NCBI RefSeq assembly: GCF_004187715.1
Contig: NZ_QZWF01000001.1
Span: 1,426,001 to 1,490,000, forward strand
DNA: 64,000 nucleotides
Direction: 5' to 3'
DNA from: Streptomyces sp. F001
GTDB lineage: Bacteria > Actinomycetota > Actinomycetes > Streptomycetales > Streptomycetaceae
The notes beneath the pieces are model-generated. The model was not told where the DNA came from. It saw only the letters and a program-made list of their open reading frames with translations, and ran no database searches. How positions within the stretch are numbered: position 1 is the first letter of the stretch; every line of letters begins with the position of its first letter. The translations under genes and the position numbers were made by a program. Positions 18,299-27,816 of the stretch are shown here, one piece after another.

Positions 18299-18692
18299 GT
18301 GTGCAGCGTATGTAGCTGTGTGCCATGGCTCCACGCGATTACGCAGTCGCCGCCCGCCCCGGAACCCTGGGCCTCACCCCCGTCGCCGCCGCTTTGAAGT
18401 CCGCCCCTGAAATACCGCCCAGTCTCTCCACGATCCGCAGCAACGGCTCCCGTAGGGCAGCCAGGTGGTGGTGAAGTGGATCAACGACTCAGCGAGGTCA
18501 GTGCCTCGCGCAGGCTTCCCCCCGGGGGGCCTGACGGTTCCGGCAGTTGAGTACGGCCCTGACCGCCGACGGTTGACCCTGACGGCCTGACGTCTCGCGC
18601 CGACCTCCGGAGTCGCCGCGAGGGGCGATTGTCAGTGGTGCGCGTTATCAATGAACTCGTCACTCAGAGTAACGATGACGGGGGAAGCAGTG
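18299..18692. other. 394-bp divergent intergenic region
   Basis: No gene recognised. It separates the nucleotidyltransferase gene (-) from a hypothetical gene (+). A short G/C dyad (ttccccccggggggcc) lies near 18519. The end of the region, near 18628-18670, is less GC-rich (attgtcagtggtgcgcg, then ttatcaatgaac) and is the likely promoter area of the downstream gene. Confidence 0.4.
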
Positions 18693-19382
18693 ATGACGAC
18701 GCACGAGAAGGATCACAACGGTCAAGAGGCCCACGCCGGCCAAGACCCGCAGCCGCCCCGCACCCACCTGTCCGTCGCGGGGCTACGGGCTCGCGGCTGG
18801 ACTCCCGGCATGGTGCGGCAACTGCTCGGCGAACCCGATCAACTGCGCACCAATCCGCACTTCCGCTCCGCCCCGCAGACCCGCCTCTACCGCACCGAGC
18901 GCGTCGAAACCGCGGAGCGGAGTGAGGAGTTCCGGGCCGCTTCGGCCGCTGCCGCGCGACGGTCCGCCGCGGCGCGGGCTGCTGCTCTGCGCAGGCGGCG
19001 GGAGGTGTTGGCGCGGATCGCGGCGGAACCCATCGATGTGCCGCGGCTCGCCCCGCACACGCTGGCAACGCTGGCGGTCGAGCACCGCAATCGCCGGGAC
19101 GAGGAGCGGGCGTTGTGGCGATGGGGGCACGTGGCGGATCCGGCCACGGTGGAGAGCGCCGAGCCCGGCGCTCTCGATCGCTGGAAGGTCAACTACCTGC
19201 GCCATCGGCTGACTCGCTACGACGAGATCCTCGACGAGTTGTTCGGGCGCATCGGACGCGCGGCTGCGGAGGACCTGCTGCGACGCAGGGTCTACGCGGC
19301 CATCTCCAAGGCGTACCCGGACCTTGCACAGGAGTGCGAACGTCAGCTGCGTGAACGGGAGTGCGGTCCATCGCCCGGATGA
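18693..19382 (+). CDS. Hypothetical protein, Arg/Ala-rich
   Basis: 229 residues from the ATG at 18693, which follows gggggaagca. Earlier ATG 18651 has no ribosome-binding site. The first 30 residues are polar. Then 'LRARGWTPGMVRQLLGEPDQLRTNPHF' is a motif often found in streptomycete hypothetical proteins. A long Ala/Arg helix lies at about residues 80-110, and the C-terminal half ('LRHRLTRYDEILDELFGRIG', 'RRRVYAAISKAYPDLAQECERQL') looks alpha-helical. No enzymatic motif was seen. Confidence 0.75.
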   Translation: MTTHEKDHNGQEAHAGQDPQPPRTHLSVAGLRARGWTPGMVRQLLGEPDQLRTNPHFRSAPQTRLYRTERVETAERSEEFRAASAAAARRSAAARAAALRRRREVLARIAAEPIDVPRLAPHTLATLAVEHRNRRDEERALWRWGHVADPATVESAEPGALDRWKVNYLRHRLTRYDEILDELFGRIGRAAAEDLLRRRVYAAISKAYPDLAQECERQLRERECGPSPG

Positions 19383-19448
19383 CATTCCCAGGTGAAGCTC
19401 CGAGGACGCAAGGTCGGGCCGTCGGACACGTCCCTACGCTCCGGGCCC

Positions 19449-20417
19449 ATGAAGGATGATCAAGTCGCCCGCCTGCACGAACGCCTCGCGGCCCGCGCCG
19501 AGTTGTGTCCTGTCACCTTCGGCGAAGGCCGTCGGTTCGAGCTCTGGGACCTCGCCTCACTCGCCGAAGGTGCCCTCGGCGTGTGTGTCGACCCGGAGTC
19601 GCTCACCGTCTCGAGCGAGAAGCGGTGGCGGCTCCGGCTGGGCTCGGAGGGGCGTGAGCACAGGCACGACGACGACTTCCGCAGGAGATACTGGATCTGC
19701 TCGCCGGGCGGCGGACGCGGCGGGCCCATGGGGACCATCGCCGTCGACACCTGGCCCGTGGGCGTGGGCGCGGTGCGCATCTCGTCGCTGTACGTCCATC
19801 CCGTCGCCCGCCGGCAAGGACTCGCCTCGGCCGCGCTGGACATGGTGTACGACGCCTGCCGCGCCGAAGGGCTGCACGGGTTCCGTCTGGACACGTACTG
19901 GACCTGGCAGCCGACCGTCCGCTATTACCTCGGCCGAGGGCTGTGGGTCACCTCGTGGAAGCATGCGCTGGGGCTCGCCCGGCTGTCATATCTGCCTCGG
20001 TACGAGGTCCGGGAGAACGAGGAGGGTGAGGTGACGTTCCTGGTGGCCGACACCGAGGGGCAGTTGGTCCCGCTCCTCGTCGCCGGAAGCGACGGCGGGC
20101 GGCTGCGCCTGCGGGAGACGGAACGGTACCGGCGTATGAGGGAAGAGCGTGATGCCGTACGGGTGTATGCGCGCTCGACTCTGGCATTGCATCTGGCCGT
20201 GCGCGGGCGGCCGCTGGTGCGCGGGGAGGAGGAATGGGCCAAGGCCCACTGGTCGTGTGACATCGGGGAGCCGGAGGGGCTGGCGTACAAGATCGGCGTC
20301 TTCGAGCGGGTGGCGCGGGAAGGGGATGGCGGGTGGAGAGTCCGTACGGCGGTCTTTCGGCCGTGTGACGCGGACGCGCGGAAATTCGGGTGCGGGCCCG
20401 GCCGAGAGTTCGGATGA
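19449..20417 (+). CDS. GNAT-family N-acetyltransferase
   Basis: 322 residues from ATG 19449. The acetyl-CoA site is seen in 'VRISSLYVHPVARRQGLASAALDMVYD' (R-x-x-G-x-A) at about residues 115-141, followed by 'GFRLDTYWTWQPTVRYYLGRGLWV', typical of GNAT motif B. The C-terminal 120 residues are a separate basic region without a known domain. Substrate unknown. The adjoining RidA gene starts 37 bp later. Confidence 0.85.
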   Translation: MKDDQVARLHERLAARAELCPVTFGEGRRFELWDLASLAEGALGVCVDPESLTVSSEKRWRLRLGSEGREHRHDDDFRRRYWICSPGGGRGGPMGTIAVDTWPVGVGAVRISSLYVHPVARRQGLASAALDMVYDACRAEGLHGFRLDTYWTWQPTVRYYLGRGLWVTSWKHALGLARLSYLPRYEVRENEEGEVTFLVADTEGQLVPLLVAGSDGGRLRLRETERYRRMREERDAVRVYARSTLALHLAVRGRPLVRGEEEWAKAHWSCDIGEPEGLAYKIGVFERVAREGDGGWRVRTAVFRPCDADARKFGCGPGREFG

Positions 20418-20454
20418 TCGGCAGGTTGACCGTCCCCCCGCACGTGGAGCCGCC

Positions 20455-20868
20455 GTGATCCAGCGCGTCACCGTCCCCAGCCTCTTCCCTCCGCCCACCT
20501 ACTCCCACGCCTCCGTCGTCGAGGCCGGCACGAAGCTCGCGTTTCTCGCGGGAGCCGTGCCGCTCGACGCCGACGGGAAGCTGGTATCGGAAGGGGATCC
20601 CGTGCGGCAGGCCGAACAGGTGATCGCGAACCTGAAGGAGCAACTGTTCGCCGTCGGCAGCGACTTGGCGCACGTCGTGTCGACCGACGTGTACGTCGTG
20701 AGCAGTGAGCCCGCGGTGCTGTCCGCCGTATGGGACGTGGTCGAGGCGTCGGGGCTCAGTACGGGTCCGCACTCGTCCACGCTCATCGGTGTGGCCTGCC
20801 TCGGGTACACCGGGCAGCTGGTCGAGATCACGGCGACGGCCGTCGTCCCGGAAGGGGCCGGCTCATGA
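20455..20868 (+). CDS. RidA-family protein
   Basis: 137 residues from GTG 20455. Features of the YjgF/YER057c/UK114 fold: 'TYSHASVVEAGTKLAFLAGAVPLDADG', 'DPVRQAEQVIANLKEQL', 'VVSTDVYVV' and 'VACLGYTGQLVEITATAV'. RidA deaminates reactive enamine/imine intermediates from PLP enzymes. The usual Arg in the 'R-x-x-V/I' segment near residue 105 is not clearly present in 'STLIGVACLGY', so this may be a non-archetypal subgroup. It overlaps the following GNAT gene by ATGA. Confidence 0.85.
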   Translation: MIQRVTVPSLFPPPTYSHASVVEAGTKLAFLAGAVPLDADGKLVSEGDPVRQAEQVIANLKEQLFAVGSDLAHVVSTDVYVVSSEPAVLSAVWDVVEASGLSTGPHSSTLIGVACLGYTGQLVEITATAVVPEGAGS

Positions 20869-21326
20869 GTTCCGTCGTTCTCCGCCGGGCCGCCGCCCCC
20901 GATGCCGCCGCCGTGGCGGACGTCTGGCTGCGGTCCTACAGCGCCGCGCTGCCCACCGTGCGGCGGGCCCACTCCGACGACGAGGTCCGCGCCCACATCC
21001 GGGATGTCGTGGTGCCACGGGGCACGACCTGGGTGGCGGAGACAACCGGTGAGAGCCCAGCTGCGGTGGTCGGCATGATGACCCTCGACGGTGAGGAGGT
21101 GAACGCCCTGTATCTCGCCCCCGGTTGGCGAGGGCGGGGCATCGGGGACCGTTTCGTCGCGCTGGCCAAGGAGCTCAGCCCCACCGGCCTCGCCCTGTGG
21201 GCCTTCCAGGTCAACCACCCCGCACAGCGCTTCTACGAACGTCACGGCTTCGTCGAGGTGAACCGCACCGACGGCAGCGGCAACGAGGAGCGGGAGCCTG
21301 ATGTGAGGTACGCCTGGCGGCCATGA
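20865..21326 (+). CDS. GNAT-family N-acetyltransferase
   Basis: 153 residues from ATG 20865, overlapping the ridA stop by 4 bp. Motif A is 'VNALYLAPGWRGRGIGDRFVALAKE' (R-x-G-x-G-x-G) at about residues 80-104. Motif B is 'LALWAFQVNHPAQRFYERHGFVEVNRTDG'. This compact single-domain GNAT is co-transcribed with RidA. Substrate cannot be deduced. Confidence 0.9.
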   Translation: MSSVVLRRAAAPDAAAVADVWLRSYSAALPTVRRAHSDDEVRAHIRDVVVPRGTTWVAETTGESPAAVVGMMTLDGEEVNALYLAPGWRGRGIGDRFVALAKELSPTGLALWAFQVNHPAQRFYERHGFVEVNRTDGSGNEEREPDVRYAWRP

Positions 21327-21435
21327 GCCGGTCACTCCGACAGTGCCCCACACCCCCTCCTCTTCGGCAGCGGCTTCGCACAACTCCCCGCCTTGCTGGT
21401 CGTCAGCCCTGGCCCAACCCGCGACTCCGCGAGCT

Positions 21436-22410
21436 TCACCGCCGCCCCGACCCTGCCGCGTACTTGTCCGTCGCCGCCACCAACACCTCCGTCATCCCCG
21501 GCGCACCCGCGTTGTGCCCGACCTCGTCGACCACCACCAGCTCGCTGCCCGGCCACGCGTGGTGCAGCCGCCAGACGATGCCGAGCAGGTTGCCGAAGTC
21601 GAGGCCGCCCTGGACGAGGGTGCCGGGGATGCCCTTCAGCAGGTAGGCGTCGCGCAGGACGACATCGTCGTCGACGCCCTCGCCCAGCAGGTGGCCCTTG
21701 CCCCAGTAGTGCGTCACCGTGCGGGCGAAGCCCATGCGGAACGCCGGGTCCTCGTAGCGTTCCACGGATCGCGGCGGCGCTGGGATGATCGCCGTCTCCC
21801 AGTCGGTCCAGGCACGCGCCGCCCGCTCCCGCACCGCCGGATCGGGGGACTCCAGCAGCCGGTTGTACGCGGCGGCGAGGTTTCCTTCGCGTTCGGCCAC
21901 GGGCAGCTCGCCCATGAAGCGTTCGAAGGCCTCCGGGAAGATCCGGCCAAGCCCCCTGGTCATCAGGGCCACTTCGGCGTTCGAGCCGGTCGCGACACCG
22001 GTCAGCACCAGCTCGGACACCGCACCGGGGTGCGTCTGCGCGTACCGCAGCCCGAGCACCGACCCCCATGACACGCCCCACACCAGCCACCGCTCGATCC
22101 CGAGGTGGCGCCGCAGCAGCTCCAGGTCGGCGATGATGTGCGGCGTCGTATTGACGCTCATGTCGGTGTCGTACGCGCTCGCCGGCGGTGTCGAACGCCC
22201 GCAGCCGCGCTGGTCGAGCAGCACGATGCGGTAGGCGTCCGGGTCGAAGTAGCGCCGGAAGCTCGGGGAGCAGCCGGAGCCGGGCCCGCCGTGCAGCATC
22301 ACCGCGGGCTTGCCGTGCGGGTTGCCGCAGGTCTCCCAGTAGATGCGGTTGCCGTCACCGACGTCGAGCATGCCGTGGTCGTACGGTTCGATCTCCGGAT
22401 AGAGGCCCAT
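21436..22410 (-). CDS. pip: Proline iminopeptidase
   Basis: 324 residues, the usual Pip length. Alpha/beta-hydrolase peptidase S33 features: oxyanion 'MLHGGPGSGCSPSFRRYFDP', 'LLDQRGCGRSTP', the nucleophile elbow 'VWGVSWGSVLGLRYAQTHP' with Ser near residue 118, then Asp in 'VQGGLDFGN' and His in 'VDEVGHNAG'. It removes N-terminal proline from peptides in the cytosol. It is a single-gene unit. Confidence 0.92.
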   Translation of the reverse strand: MGLYPEIEPYDHGMLDVGDGNRIYWETCGNPHGKPAVMLHGGPGSGCSPSFRRYFDPDAYRIVLLDQRGCGRSTPPASAYDTDMSVNTTPHIIADLELLRRHLGIERWLVWGVSWGSVLGLRYAQTHPGAVSELVLTGVATGSNAEVALMTRGLGRIFPEAFERFMGELPVAEREGNLAAAYNRLLESPDPAVRERAARAWTDWETAIIPAPPRSVERYEDPAFRMGFARTVTHYWGKGHLLGEGVDDDVVLRDAYLLKGIPGTLVQGGLDFGNLLGIVWRLHHAWPGSELVVVDEVGHNAGAPGMTEVLVAATDKYAAGSGRR

Positions 22411-22453
22411 CGGGGCACCGTAACGTCGCTACGGCGGCCCTGTCCCGTCAGTT

Positions 22454-23148
22454 TCACGCCGCCAGGCCCGCCGTACGCGCCGCTGTGCGCAGCACGTCCC
22501 GCAGCATCTGAGGGGTGAGGCGGCCGGTGAAGGTGTTGCGCTGGCTGACGTGGAAGCAGCCGAAGAGGTCCAGTCCGTCGAGGGTCACCCGCGCGCCGTG
22601 CGCGAAGGCCGGCCGGGGCCGCGGCACCGTCCAGCCCGCCTCCGCGAACGCCGGCAGCGCGGCCTGCCAGCCGAAGGCGCCGAGCACGACCACCGCCCGC
22701 AGGGTGGGGCGCAGCAGGTGCAGTTCCTGTACGAGCCAGGGGCGGCAGGTGTCCCGTTCCTCGGGGTGGGTTTGTTGGCGGGCGGGGCGCAGTGGACGGG
22801 GGCGGTGACGCGTACGCCGTAGAGCTCCAGGCCGTCGTCGGCGGTGCGGGAGGTGGGCTGTGAGGCCAGGCCCACGTCGAACAACGCCTCGTACAGCACG
22901 TCCCCGGACCGGTCGCCGGTGAACATCCGGCCGGTGCGGTTGCCGCCGTGCGCGGCCGGGGCCAGGCCGACGATCAGCAGCCGGGCGTCCGCCGGGCCGA
23001 AGCCCGGGACGGGCCGCCCCCAGTACGTCCAGTCGGCGAAGGCGGCGCGCTTGGTACGGGCCACCTCCTCACGCCAGGCAACCAGCCGCGGGCATGCCCG
23101 GCAGCCCGCGATCCGCTGGTCGAGGGCGCAGAGGCTGCCGGTGTCCAT
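22454..23148 (-). CDS. Family 5 (UdgB-type) uracil-DNA glycosylase, one frameshift
   Basis: ATG start at 23148. The N-terminal half has '[15 protein letters not shown]' (Fe-S cysteines), '[37 protein letters not shown]' with the GLAPAAHG...NRTGR active-site motif of UdgB. The C-terminal half ('[21 protein letters not shown]', '[22 protein letters not shown]') carries the catalytic His motif in another frame. Adding one C in the C4 run (G4 on this strand, 22763-22766) joins them. Excises uracil and some deaminated bases in base-excision repair. Confidence 0.88.
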
Positions 23149-23180
23149 GGGTCCACCGTAGATCCGGGTGCGCCGGGCGG

Positions 23181-25136
23181 TCAGCCCAGCTTGCGGCAGT
23201 ACAACGCATCCGGCGTCCGTGCCGACCCCACCCGGCCCGTGTACGCGATCCCGGCCGCGTACTCGTCGTCCGCGCACTGCCCCTTGTAGTGACCCTGCGC
23301 GAAGTCCCCGCCCTTGGGGGCCGATCCCCTGTTGTCGCCCCGGTCGAACCAGACCGTACGGCCGCTCGTGCCGAGCCTGCCGGACGGTGCGGCCGCGCAC
23401 AGGGCGGCGGAAACGGCGGCTCCGCGGATGCTGTACCCGGTCAGGAACCGACCGTCGGCGCACTGCAGCTTGGTGTAGCCGGACGCCCAGTCCTGGCCGG
23501 GCCTGACGTGCCGCTCGTCGACGACTGCTTCGTGTCCGCCGGCCGGGTCCCACAGGGCACCGGCGGACACGTCCGTGCACAGGCCGCGGTTGCCCGTGTG
23601 GCTGAGGCCGAGTAGGCGCTGCCCGTCGGGGCAGACGGCCTTGCGGGCGCCGGAGTCCCAGTCGGGGAGCGCGCGCATCCGCCGCGACTGGACGAAGTCG
23701 CCGTGGTCGGGGCTGAGCATCGACCACTCCGTCGCGGGGGCGACGCGACCGGTGCGGCCCTGGGCGCCGATCAGCCGGGTCCAGGCGGCGGCCCGCCAGT
23801 CGTCGCCGTCATACAGGCCCATACGGTTGCCTGCGGAGTCCCAGTGCAGCAGGGCCCAGCCGTTGCCCTTGCGGTCCTCGTGCCAGCCGACGAGCGGCCA
23901 GTACGCGAAGTCGGCGTCGGTACGGATCAGGTGGTCGACGAAGTTCTCGAACCAGGCTCGCTGTTTCACACCGGTCTCGTCCCGGCCGCCGATGCCGAAC
24001 TCGCTGATCCAGACGGGGGCGGTGAAGTGCTGGTCCTGTTCGGCGGTCACGAACGAGGCCTGGCGGTTCAGTACCTCGATCAGTTCGGCGGGGCTCAGGT
24101 CGCGGTAGCGGGGGTCGCTGGTCTCCCCCGTTCCGGTCGCTCCGCTGTGGTTCGGGCCGGTGTAGTCGTAGAAGTGGGCGGAGTACACGAGCTTGCCGGA
24201 GTCGACGAGGGTGTGCGAGAGGCGGCGTACGGGCTCCAGGGTGGGGCGTTCGTGCGCGAAGCCGTCGACGGGGATGCCCGTCCAGTTGATGCCCTCGACG
24301 ATGATCAGGAGGCCAGGATTCGCCTCCGTCAGGATGCGGTCGCCGACGCGCTGCGAGGCGGCGAACCAGTCGTGGTTGTCGCCGATCCCCCAGTTGGGGT
24401 CGTCCCAGACATTGCGACGCACCTCGTTGTAGAGGTCGGCGCCGACCACGCGCTGGTTGTCCTTGTAGCGGCGGGCCATGAACAGCCAGTCGTTCTCCCA
24501 TGTCCCGGTGGACTGGCTCGCGTTCCAGCGCTCGTTGCCGTCGACTCCGCAGCACCAGCGGGTGGTGTTGGTGTGGTTGTTGAGGATCACCGCGAGTCCG
24601 GCAGCAGTGAGCTCACGGACCACGACGTCGTACACCTCGAGCGGGGTTCTGCCGCGCAGGGAGGGGTTGGCGGCGACGGAATCGTCGGTGACAGGACGGC
24701 TGTCGTGGATCATCTCGTTGGAGAAGGGCAGCCGGATGCTGTTGATCCCGAGCTCCTGGAAACCGGCGATGATCTCGGCCATGGGGGCGCGGTCCAGGCC
24801 GAGCGGTATCCGGCCGGAGTTCTCACCGGCGTGGTGGTTGACGTCCTCGTCCGCGCTTCCCGAACCGTTCCAGGTGCCGCTCGCTCCGTGCCAGTTGCCT
24901 GAGCGCAGCTTGAAACGGTCACCGTCGGCGTCGACGATCCAGCGGCCCCGGGTGCTGAGCGGGGGCGTCCAGTCCCCGGCGGCGGCATTGGCCGCGGGTT
25001 GAGCGGCGGACTCCGGTTCCTCGGCTGCGCGGGGGGCCTGTGTGGTCGCGGTCTCCTGCGCGACCGCGGGGAAAGGCGCCATCAGGAGTACGGCGGCCAG
25101 TGTGGCTCTGACGAGGGATCCGCGCACGGTCACCAT
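23181..25136 (-). CDS. Secreted glycoside hydrolase, family 5 (cellulase-like)
   Basis: 651 residues. A Sec signal peptide (about residues 1-26, ending AVAQE) is followed by an Ala/Glu-rich linker. The TIM-barrel domain (about 55-450) shows the GH5 acid/base in '[11 protein letters not shown]' and the nucleophile in '[11 protein letters not shown]', plus '[13 protein letters not shown]' and 'VILNNHTNT'. The C-terminal 190 residues contain three Cys-containing repeats ('[19 protein letters not shown]', '[17 protein letters not shown]', '[19 protein letters not shown]'), probably a binding module. It is likely an extracellular beta-glucanase. It stands alone and may go with the expansin-like gene in biomass use. 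Confidence 0.88.
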   Translation of the reverse strand: MVTVRGSLVRATLAAVLLMAPFPAVAQETATTQAPRAAEEPESAAQPAANAAAGDWTPPLSTRGRWIVDADGDRFKLRSGNWHGASGTWNGSGSADEDVNHHAGENSGRIPLGLDRAPMAEIIAGFQELGINSIRLPFSNEMIHDSRPVTDDSVAANPSLRGRTPLEVYDVVVRELTAAGLAVILNNHTNTTRWCCGVDGNERWNASQSTGTWENDWLFMARRYKDNQRVVGADLYNEVRRNVWDDPNWGIGDNHDWFAASQRVGDRILTEANPGLLIIVEGINWTGIPVDGFAHERPTLEPVRRLSHTLVDSGKLVYSAHFYDYTGPNHSGATGTGETSDPRYRDLSPAELIEVLNRQASFVTAEQDQHFTAPVWISEFGIGGRDETGVKQRAWFENFVDHLIRTDADFAYWPLVGWHEDRKGNGWALLHWDSAGNRMGLYDGDDWRAAAWTRLIGAQGRTGRVAPATEWSMLSPDHGDFVQSRRMRALPDWDSGARKAVCPDGQRLLGLSHTGNRGLCTDVSAGALWDPAGGHEAVVDERHVRPGQDWASGYTKLQCADGRFLTGYSIRGAAVSAALCAAAPSGRLGTSGRTVWFDRGDNRGSAPKGGDFAQGHYKGQCADDEYAAGIAYTGRVGSARTPDALYCRKLG

Positions 25137-25260
25137 CCGAGGACTACGTTGTCATGGCGACGTCATCATGGTGGGTGCTGGGCCATTGGTCCAGACGTAT
25201 GCCTTGACCGGCGGCAAAAGGCATTCGGACGCGACCGACCCGGAGGGCTAAGGTCGAGAC

Positions 25261-25941
25261 ATGGGCTCGGAGCGCACCGGCAGGGACAGAAGCGGCAGCA
25301 ACGGCCGGAAGGGCACGCATGCCCAGGCCGGTGGAGATCCGCAGACCGGCACGGACACGACGGTCGGCCTGGCCCCGCAAGCTGAAGAACCTGAGGAACT
25401 GGGTCCGAAGGCCGAAGAACCAGAAGAACCAAAGGCCATGGATCCGAAGATCGCCGCCGCCGTGGCAGCCGCCGAGGCGGCCGGACCGGCGAACGGCGAG
25501 ACCGTCCGCATCGACAGCTGGATCTGGTCCGTACGGCTGGTCAAGACCCGTTCCCAGGGCGCCACGGCCTGCCGGGGCGGCCATGTGCGCGTGAACGGCG
25601 AGCGGGTCAAGCCCGCGCATTCCGTCCGCGTCGGCGACGAGGTGCGTCTGCGGCAGGAGAACCGGGAGCGGATCGTCGTCGTCAAGCGGCTGATCCGCAA
25701 GCGGGTCGGCGCCCCGGTGGCCGTCCAGTGCTACATCGACAACAGCCCGCCGCCCCCGCCCCGCGAGGCCGTCGCCCCCGTCGGCATCCGCGACCGAGGC
25801 ACCGGCCGACCGACCAAGCGGGACCGCCGCGAACTGGAACGCCTACGCGCCCTGGGCGGCCTCGGTGGTCCGGGCGGCTTCAGCGGTCCAGAGGCCCCTG
25901 GCGGCCGGGGGCGGACGGAAGGCCGTGCCGGGGGACGATGA
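25261..25941 (+). CDS. S4-domain RNA-binding protein with acidic N-terminal extension
   Basis: 226 residues. The S4 (Hsp15-like) domain covers about residues 82-145 ('RIDSWIWSVRLVKTRSQG', 'GHVRVNGERVKPAHSVRVGDEVRLR'). Upstream is a Pro/Glu-rich stretch with the repeated units EEPEELGPKA / EEPEEPK and an Ala helix. Downstream is a basic Gly/Arg-rich tail. Typical streptomycete homologues are around 130 residues and begin near 'MDPKIAAAVAAA', which corresponds to an in-frame ATG at 25438. Either start is possible. Probably binds rRNA or stalled 50S subunits as Hsp15 does. Confidence 0.82.
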   Translation: MGSERTGRDRSGSNGRKGTHAQAGGDPQTGTDTTVGLAPQAEEPEELGPKAEEPEEPKAMDPKIAAAVAAAEAAGPANGETVRIDSWIWSVRLVKTRSQGATACRGGHVRVNGERVKPAHSVRVGDEVRLRQENRERIVVVKRLIRKRVGAPVAVQCYIDNSPPPPPREAVAPVGIRDRGTGRPTKRDRRELERLRALGGLGGPGGFSGPEAPGGRGRTEGRAGGR

Positions 25942-25964
25942 CCGGTCGCCCACTGGACGACCGG
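25942..25964. terminator. Hairpin between convergent genes
   Basis: Perfect 7-bp stem ccggtcg/cgaccgg with a 9-nt loop immediately after the S4-gene stop, between it and the convergent DoxX gene. Confidence 0.5.
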
Positions 25965-26060
25965 CCACCACCGCCGAGGACCTCCCCGGGTGGGGCTCAC
26001 CGAGTGTCGCCCACGTCGATCCGTGCGCGCCCTCGGCACGACCGCCCGTGGCCGGAACAC

Positions 26061-26519
26061 TCACCCCCGTCGAAGCACCACCCGCAGCAACTCCCCGTTC
26101 TGCCGCCGCCGCGCCCAGGCGATCAGGGTGAGCGGCACGAGCAGGATCAGGGGTGTCGCCGCATGCTCGCCGTCGAAGACGGTGAGCTGGACGATGAACG
26201 CGCCCACCATCAGCCCGCTCAGCCCGATCGCCGCGACGGACTGCAGCAGCGGCAGCAACAGGCCGGCTGCACCGGCCAGTTCAAGCGCACCGATGCTGTA
26301 CATCCCGACGCTGCCCCAGCCCATGTCGTCGAAGATCTCGGTGGCCGAAGAGTGGCCGATCAGCTTGGGGAGGGCGCTCGCGGTCGCGAAGAAGAGCGCG
26401 AGCACGACCTGGAGAGAACGCAGGGCGATACGGGCACGACGCCCCCGCGCCGTCTCGGACTCGGCGACGACGGTGCCGGACGAGGCGACGGAGGCTGCGG
26501 AAGCGGTGGACTCGGACAT
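26061..26519 (-). CDS. DoxX-family membrane protein
   Basis: 152 residues from ATG 26519, preceded by AGGAGACCCTC. After a polar Ser/Thr/Ala-rich N-terminus come four hydrophobic helices: 'ALRSLQVVLALFFATASALPKL', 'GMYSIGALELAGAAGLLLPLL', 'AAIGLSGLMVGAFIVQL', 'TPLILLVPLTLIAWA'. DoxX/DoxD proteins are small integral membrane proteins linked in some bacteria to redox homeostasis. The role here is not known. Confidence 0.87.
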   Translation of the reverse strand: MSESTASAASVASSGTVVAESETARGRRARIALRSLQVVLALFFATASALPKLIGHSSATEIFDDMGWGSVGMYSIGALELAGAAGLLLPLLQSVAAIGLSGLMVGAFIVQLTVFDGEHAATPLILLVPLTLIAWARRRQNGELLRVVLRRG

Positions 26520-26646
26520 GAGGGTCTCCTGGGCAGGTGAAGCGGTCCGTGATGCTGTCACCTGGACAGACCCGCCCGCGCTTCGGAACTCATCGCATCC
26601 GAGGGAAATCCCTGCGTGCCCTCCCCGCAGCCGCCCGCCCCGGCCA

Positions 26647-27327
26647 TCAGCCCGCCGCGACCGCCCTCACCCATATCCGGTCCTCCGTCAGGTACTCGTC
26701 CACTCTTAGCCCCGCCTCCGCCAGCGCCTCCTCGAACTCCTCCTTCGTCAGCGGCCGGGCCCGGAACGTCTGGGTCCAGGTCGCGTCGGGGAACTCGTAC
26801 TCCGCGCGGACCGAGTTCGTGCCGTCCCCGAGCGGTTCCGACGACACGATCCGCAGGGTGAAGCCGGAGGCATCGACCCGCTCGCGCGGTACGTTCGTGT
26901 GGTAGTCCTCGCCCTCCCGCTGGATCAGCACGCAGCCGCCGTCCGCCAGGTGGCGGACGCAGGTCCGCAGCAGGCCGTGCCGCACCTCCACGTCCCCCGT
27001 GTGCACCAGGAACGACGCGAGCAGGACCGCGTCGAACCTCTCGCCCAGGTCGAGTTCCTCGATCGGGCTGCATATCGTGCGGGCACCGCGGACGCGTACG
27101 AGCATGTCGGGGGACTCGTCCACCGCGGTGATCGCGTAGCCGCGCTCCAGCAGCGGGTGCGTCATGCGGCCCACCCCGCAGCCGAGTTCCAGGATGTGCG
27201 CGCCCGCGGGTACGGCCGCGGCGATGATGTCCGGCTCGGTGCCGACGGGCAGCCGTGAGTAGAGCTCGACTGCGCAGCCGTCCGGGGTGATGGCTCCGGG
27301 ACCTGTCCCGTGGTGTCCTTCTCGCAT
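26647..27327 (-). CDS. Class I SAM-dependent methyltransferase
   Basis: 226 residues from the ATG at 27327, selected for GGAG located 7 nt upstream; ATG 27339 is the alternative. SAM motif I is 'HILELGCGVGRMTHPLLERGY' near residues 48-68, with 'AITAVDESPDML' as motif II and 'RFDAVLLASFLVHTGD' as the post-I/III region. The C-terminal beta strands ('TFRARPLTKEEFEEALAEAGL') are standard for class I enzymes. Substrate unknown. Confidence 0.88.
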   Translation of the reverse strand: MREGHHGTGPGAITPDGCAVELYSRLPVGTEPDIIAAAVPAGAHILELGCGVGRMTHPLLERGYAITAVDESPDMLVRVRGARTICSPIEELDLGERFDAVLLASFLVHTGDVEVRHGLLRTCVRHLADGGCVLIQREGEDYHTNVPRERVDASGFTLRIVSSEPLGDGTNSVRAEYEFPDATWTQTFRARPLTKEEFEEALAEAGLRVDEYLTEDRIWVRAVAAG

Positions 27328-27521
27328 TTTCAGCTCCATGCCAGTCCAACGGACCGCATCCGCACGCCCGTTCCCGCCCACCTCGGGTTCACCCGTTCGA
27401 GTGGCGAAGGCGGAGCAAAGGCGCTGGTCTCACCACGGAAACGACCCTGCGAGGCCCCCCGTCTCCCCCCTTGGAGAACGTCCGCACCGAAGAGTACGTT
27501 TCAAGAAGGAGTGGTGATCCG

Positions 27522-27788
27522 ATGCGTACGGGCAGTGAGCCGGTGACAGCGCGCAGTGCACTGCGTATGCGCTTCTGGCTGAGCGTGTGGGGGCTGCTCT
27601 GGGCGACCTTCGGGACGGTCGCGTTCGCTCTGGCAGGGCGGCCGGGGTGGGCGATCGCCTGCGGTGTGCTCTGGCTGGTGGTCACCATCGATCTTGCCGT
27701 GGTCCTCAGGCACATCCGCCAGGGCCCGCACTACCAGCCGGGCCCGGACGTCCCACCGTACCGGCCGCCGGACGACCGGGCCCCGTAG
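27522..27788 (+). CDS. DUF6343 small membrane protein
   Basis: 88 residues from the ATG at 27522, with AAGGAG 11 nt upstream. 'MRTGSEPVTARSALRMRFWL' is the family-type N-terminus, and two membrane helices follow ('WGLLWATFGTVAFALAG', 'GWAIACGVLWLVVTIDLAVV'). The C-terminal tail is proline-rich. The family is common in Streptomyces with no known function. Confidence 0.8.
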   Translation: MRTGSEPVTARSALRMRFWLSVWGLLWATFGTVAFALAGRPGWAIACGVLWLVVTIDLAVVLRHIRQGPHYQPGPDVPPYRPPDDRAP

Positions 27789-27816
27789 CGCCTGCTCAGG
27801 GGGCGCCGACGCGCTC

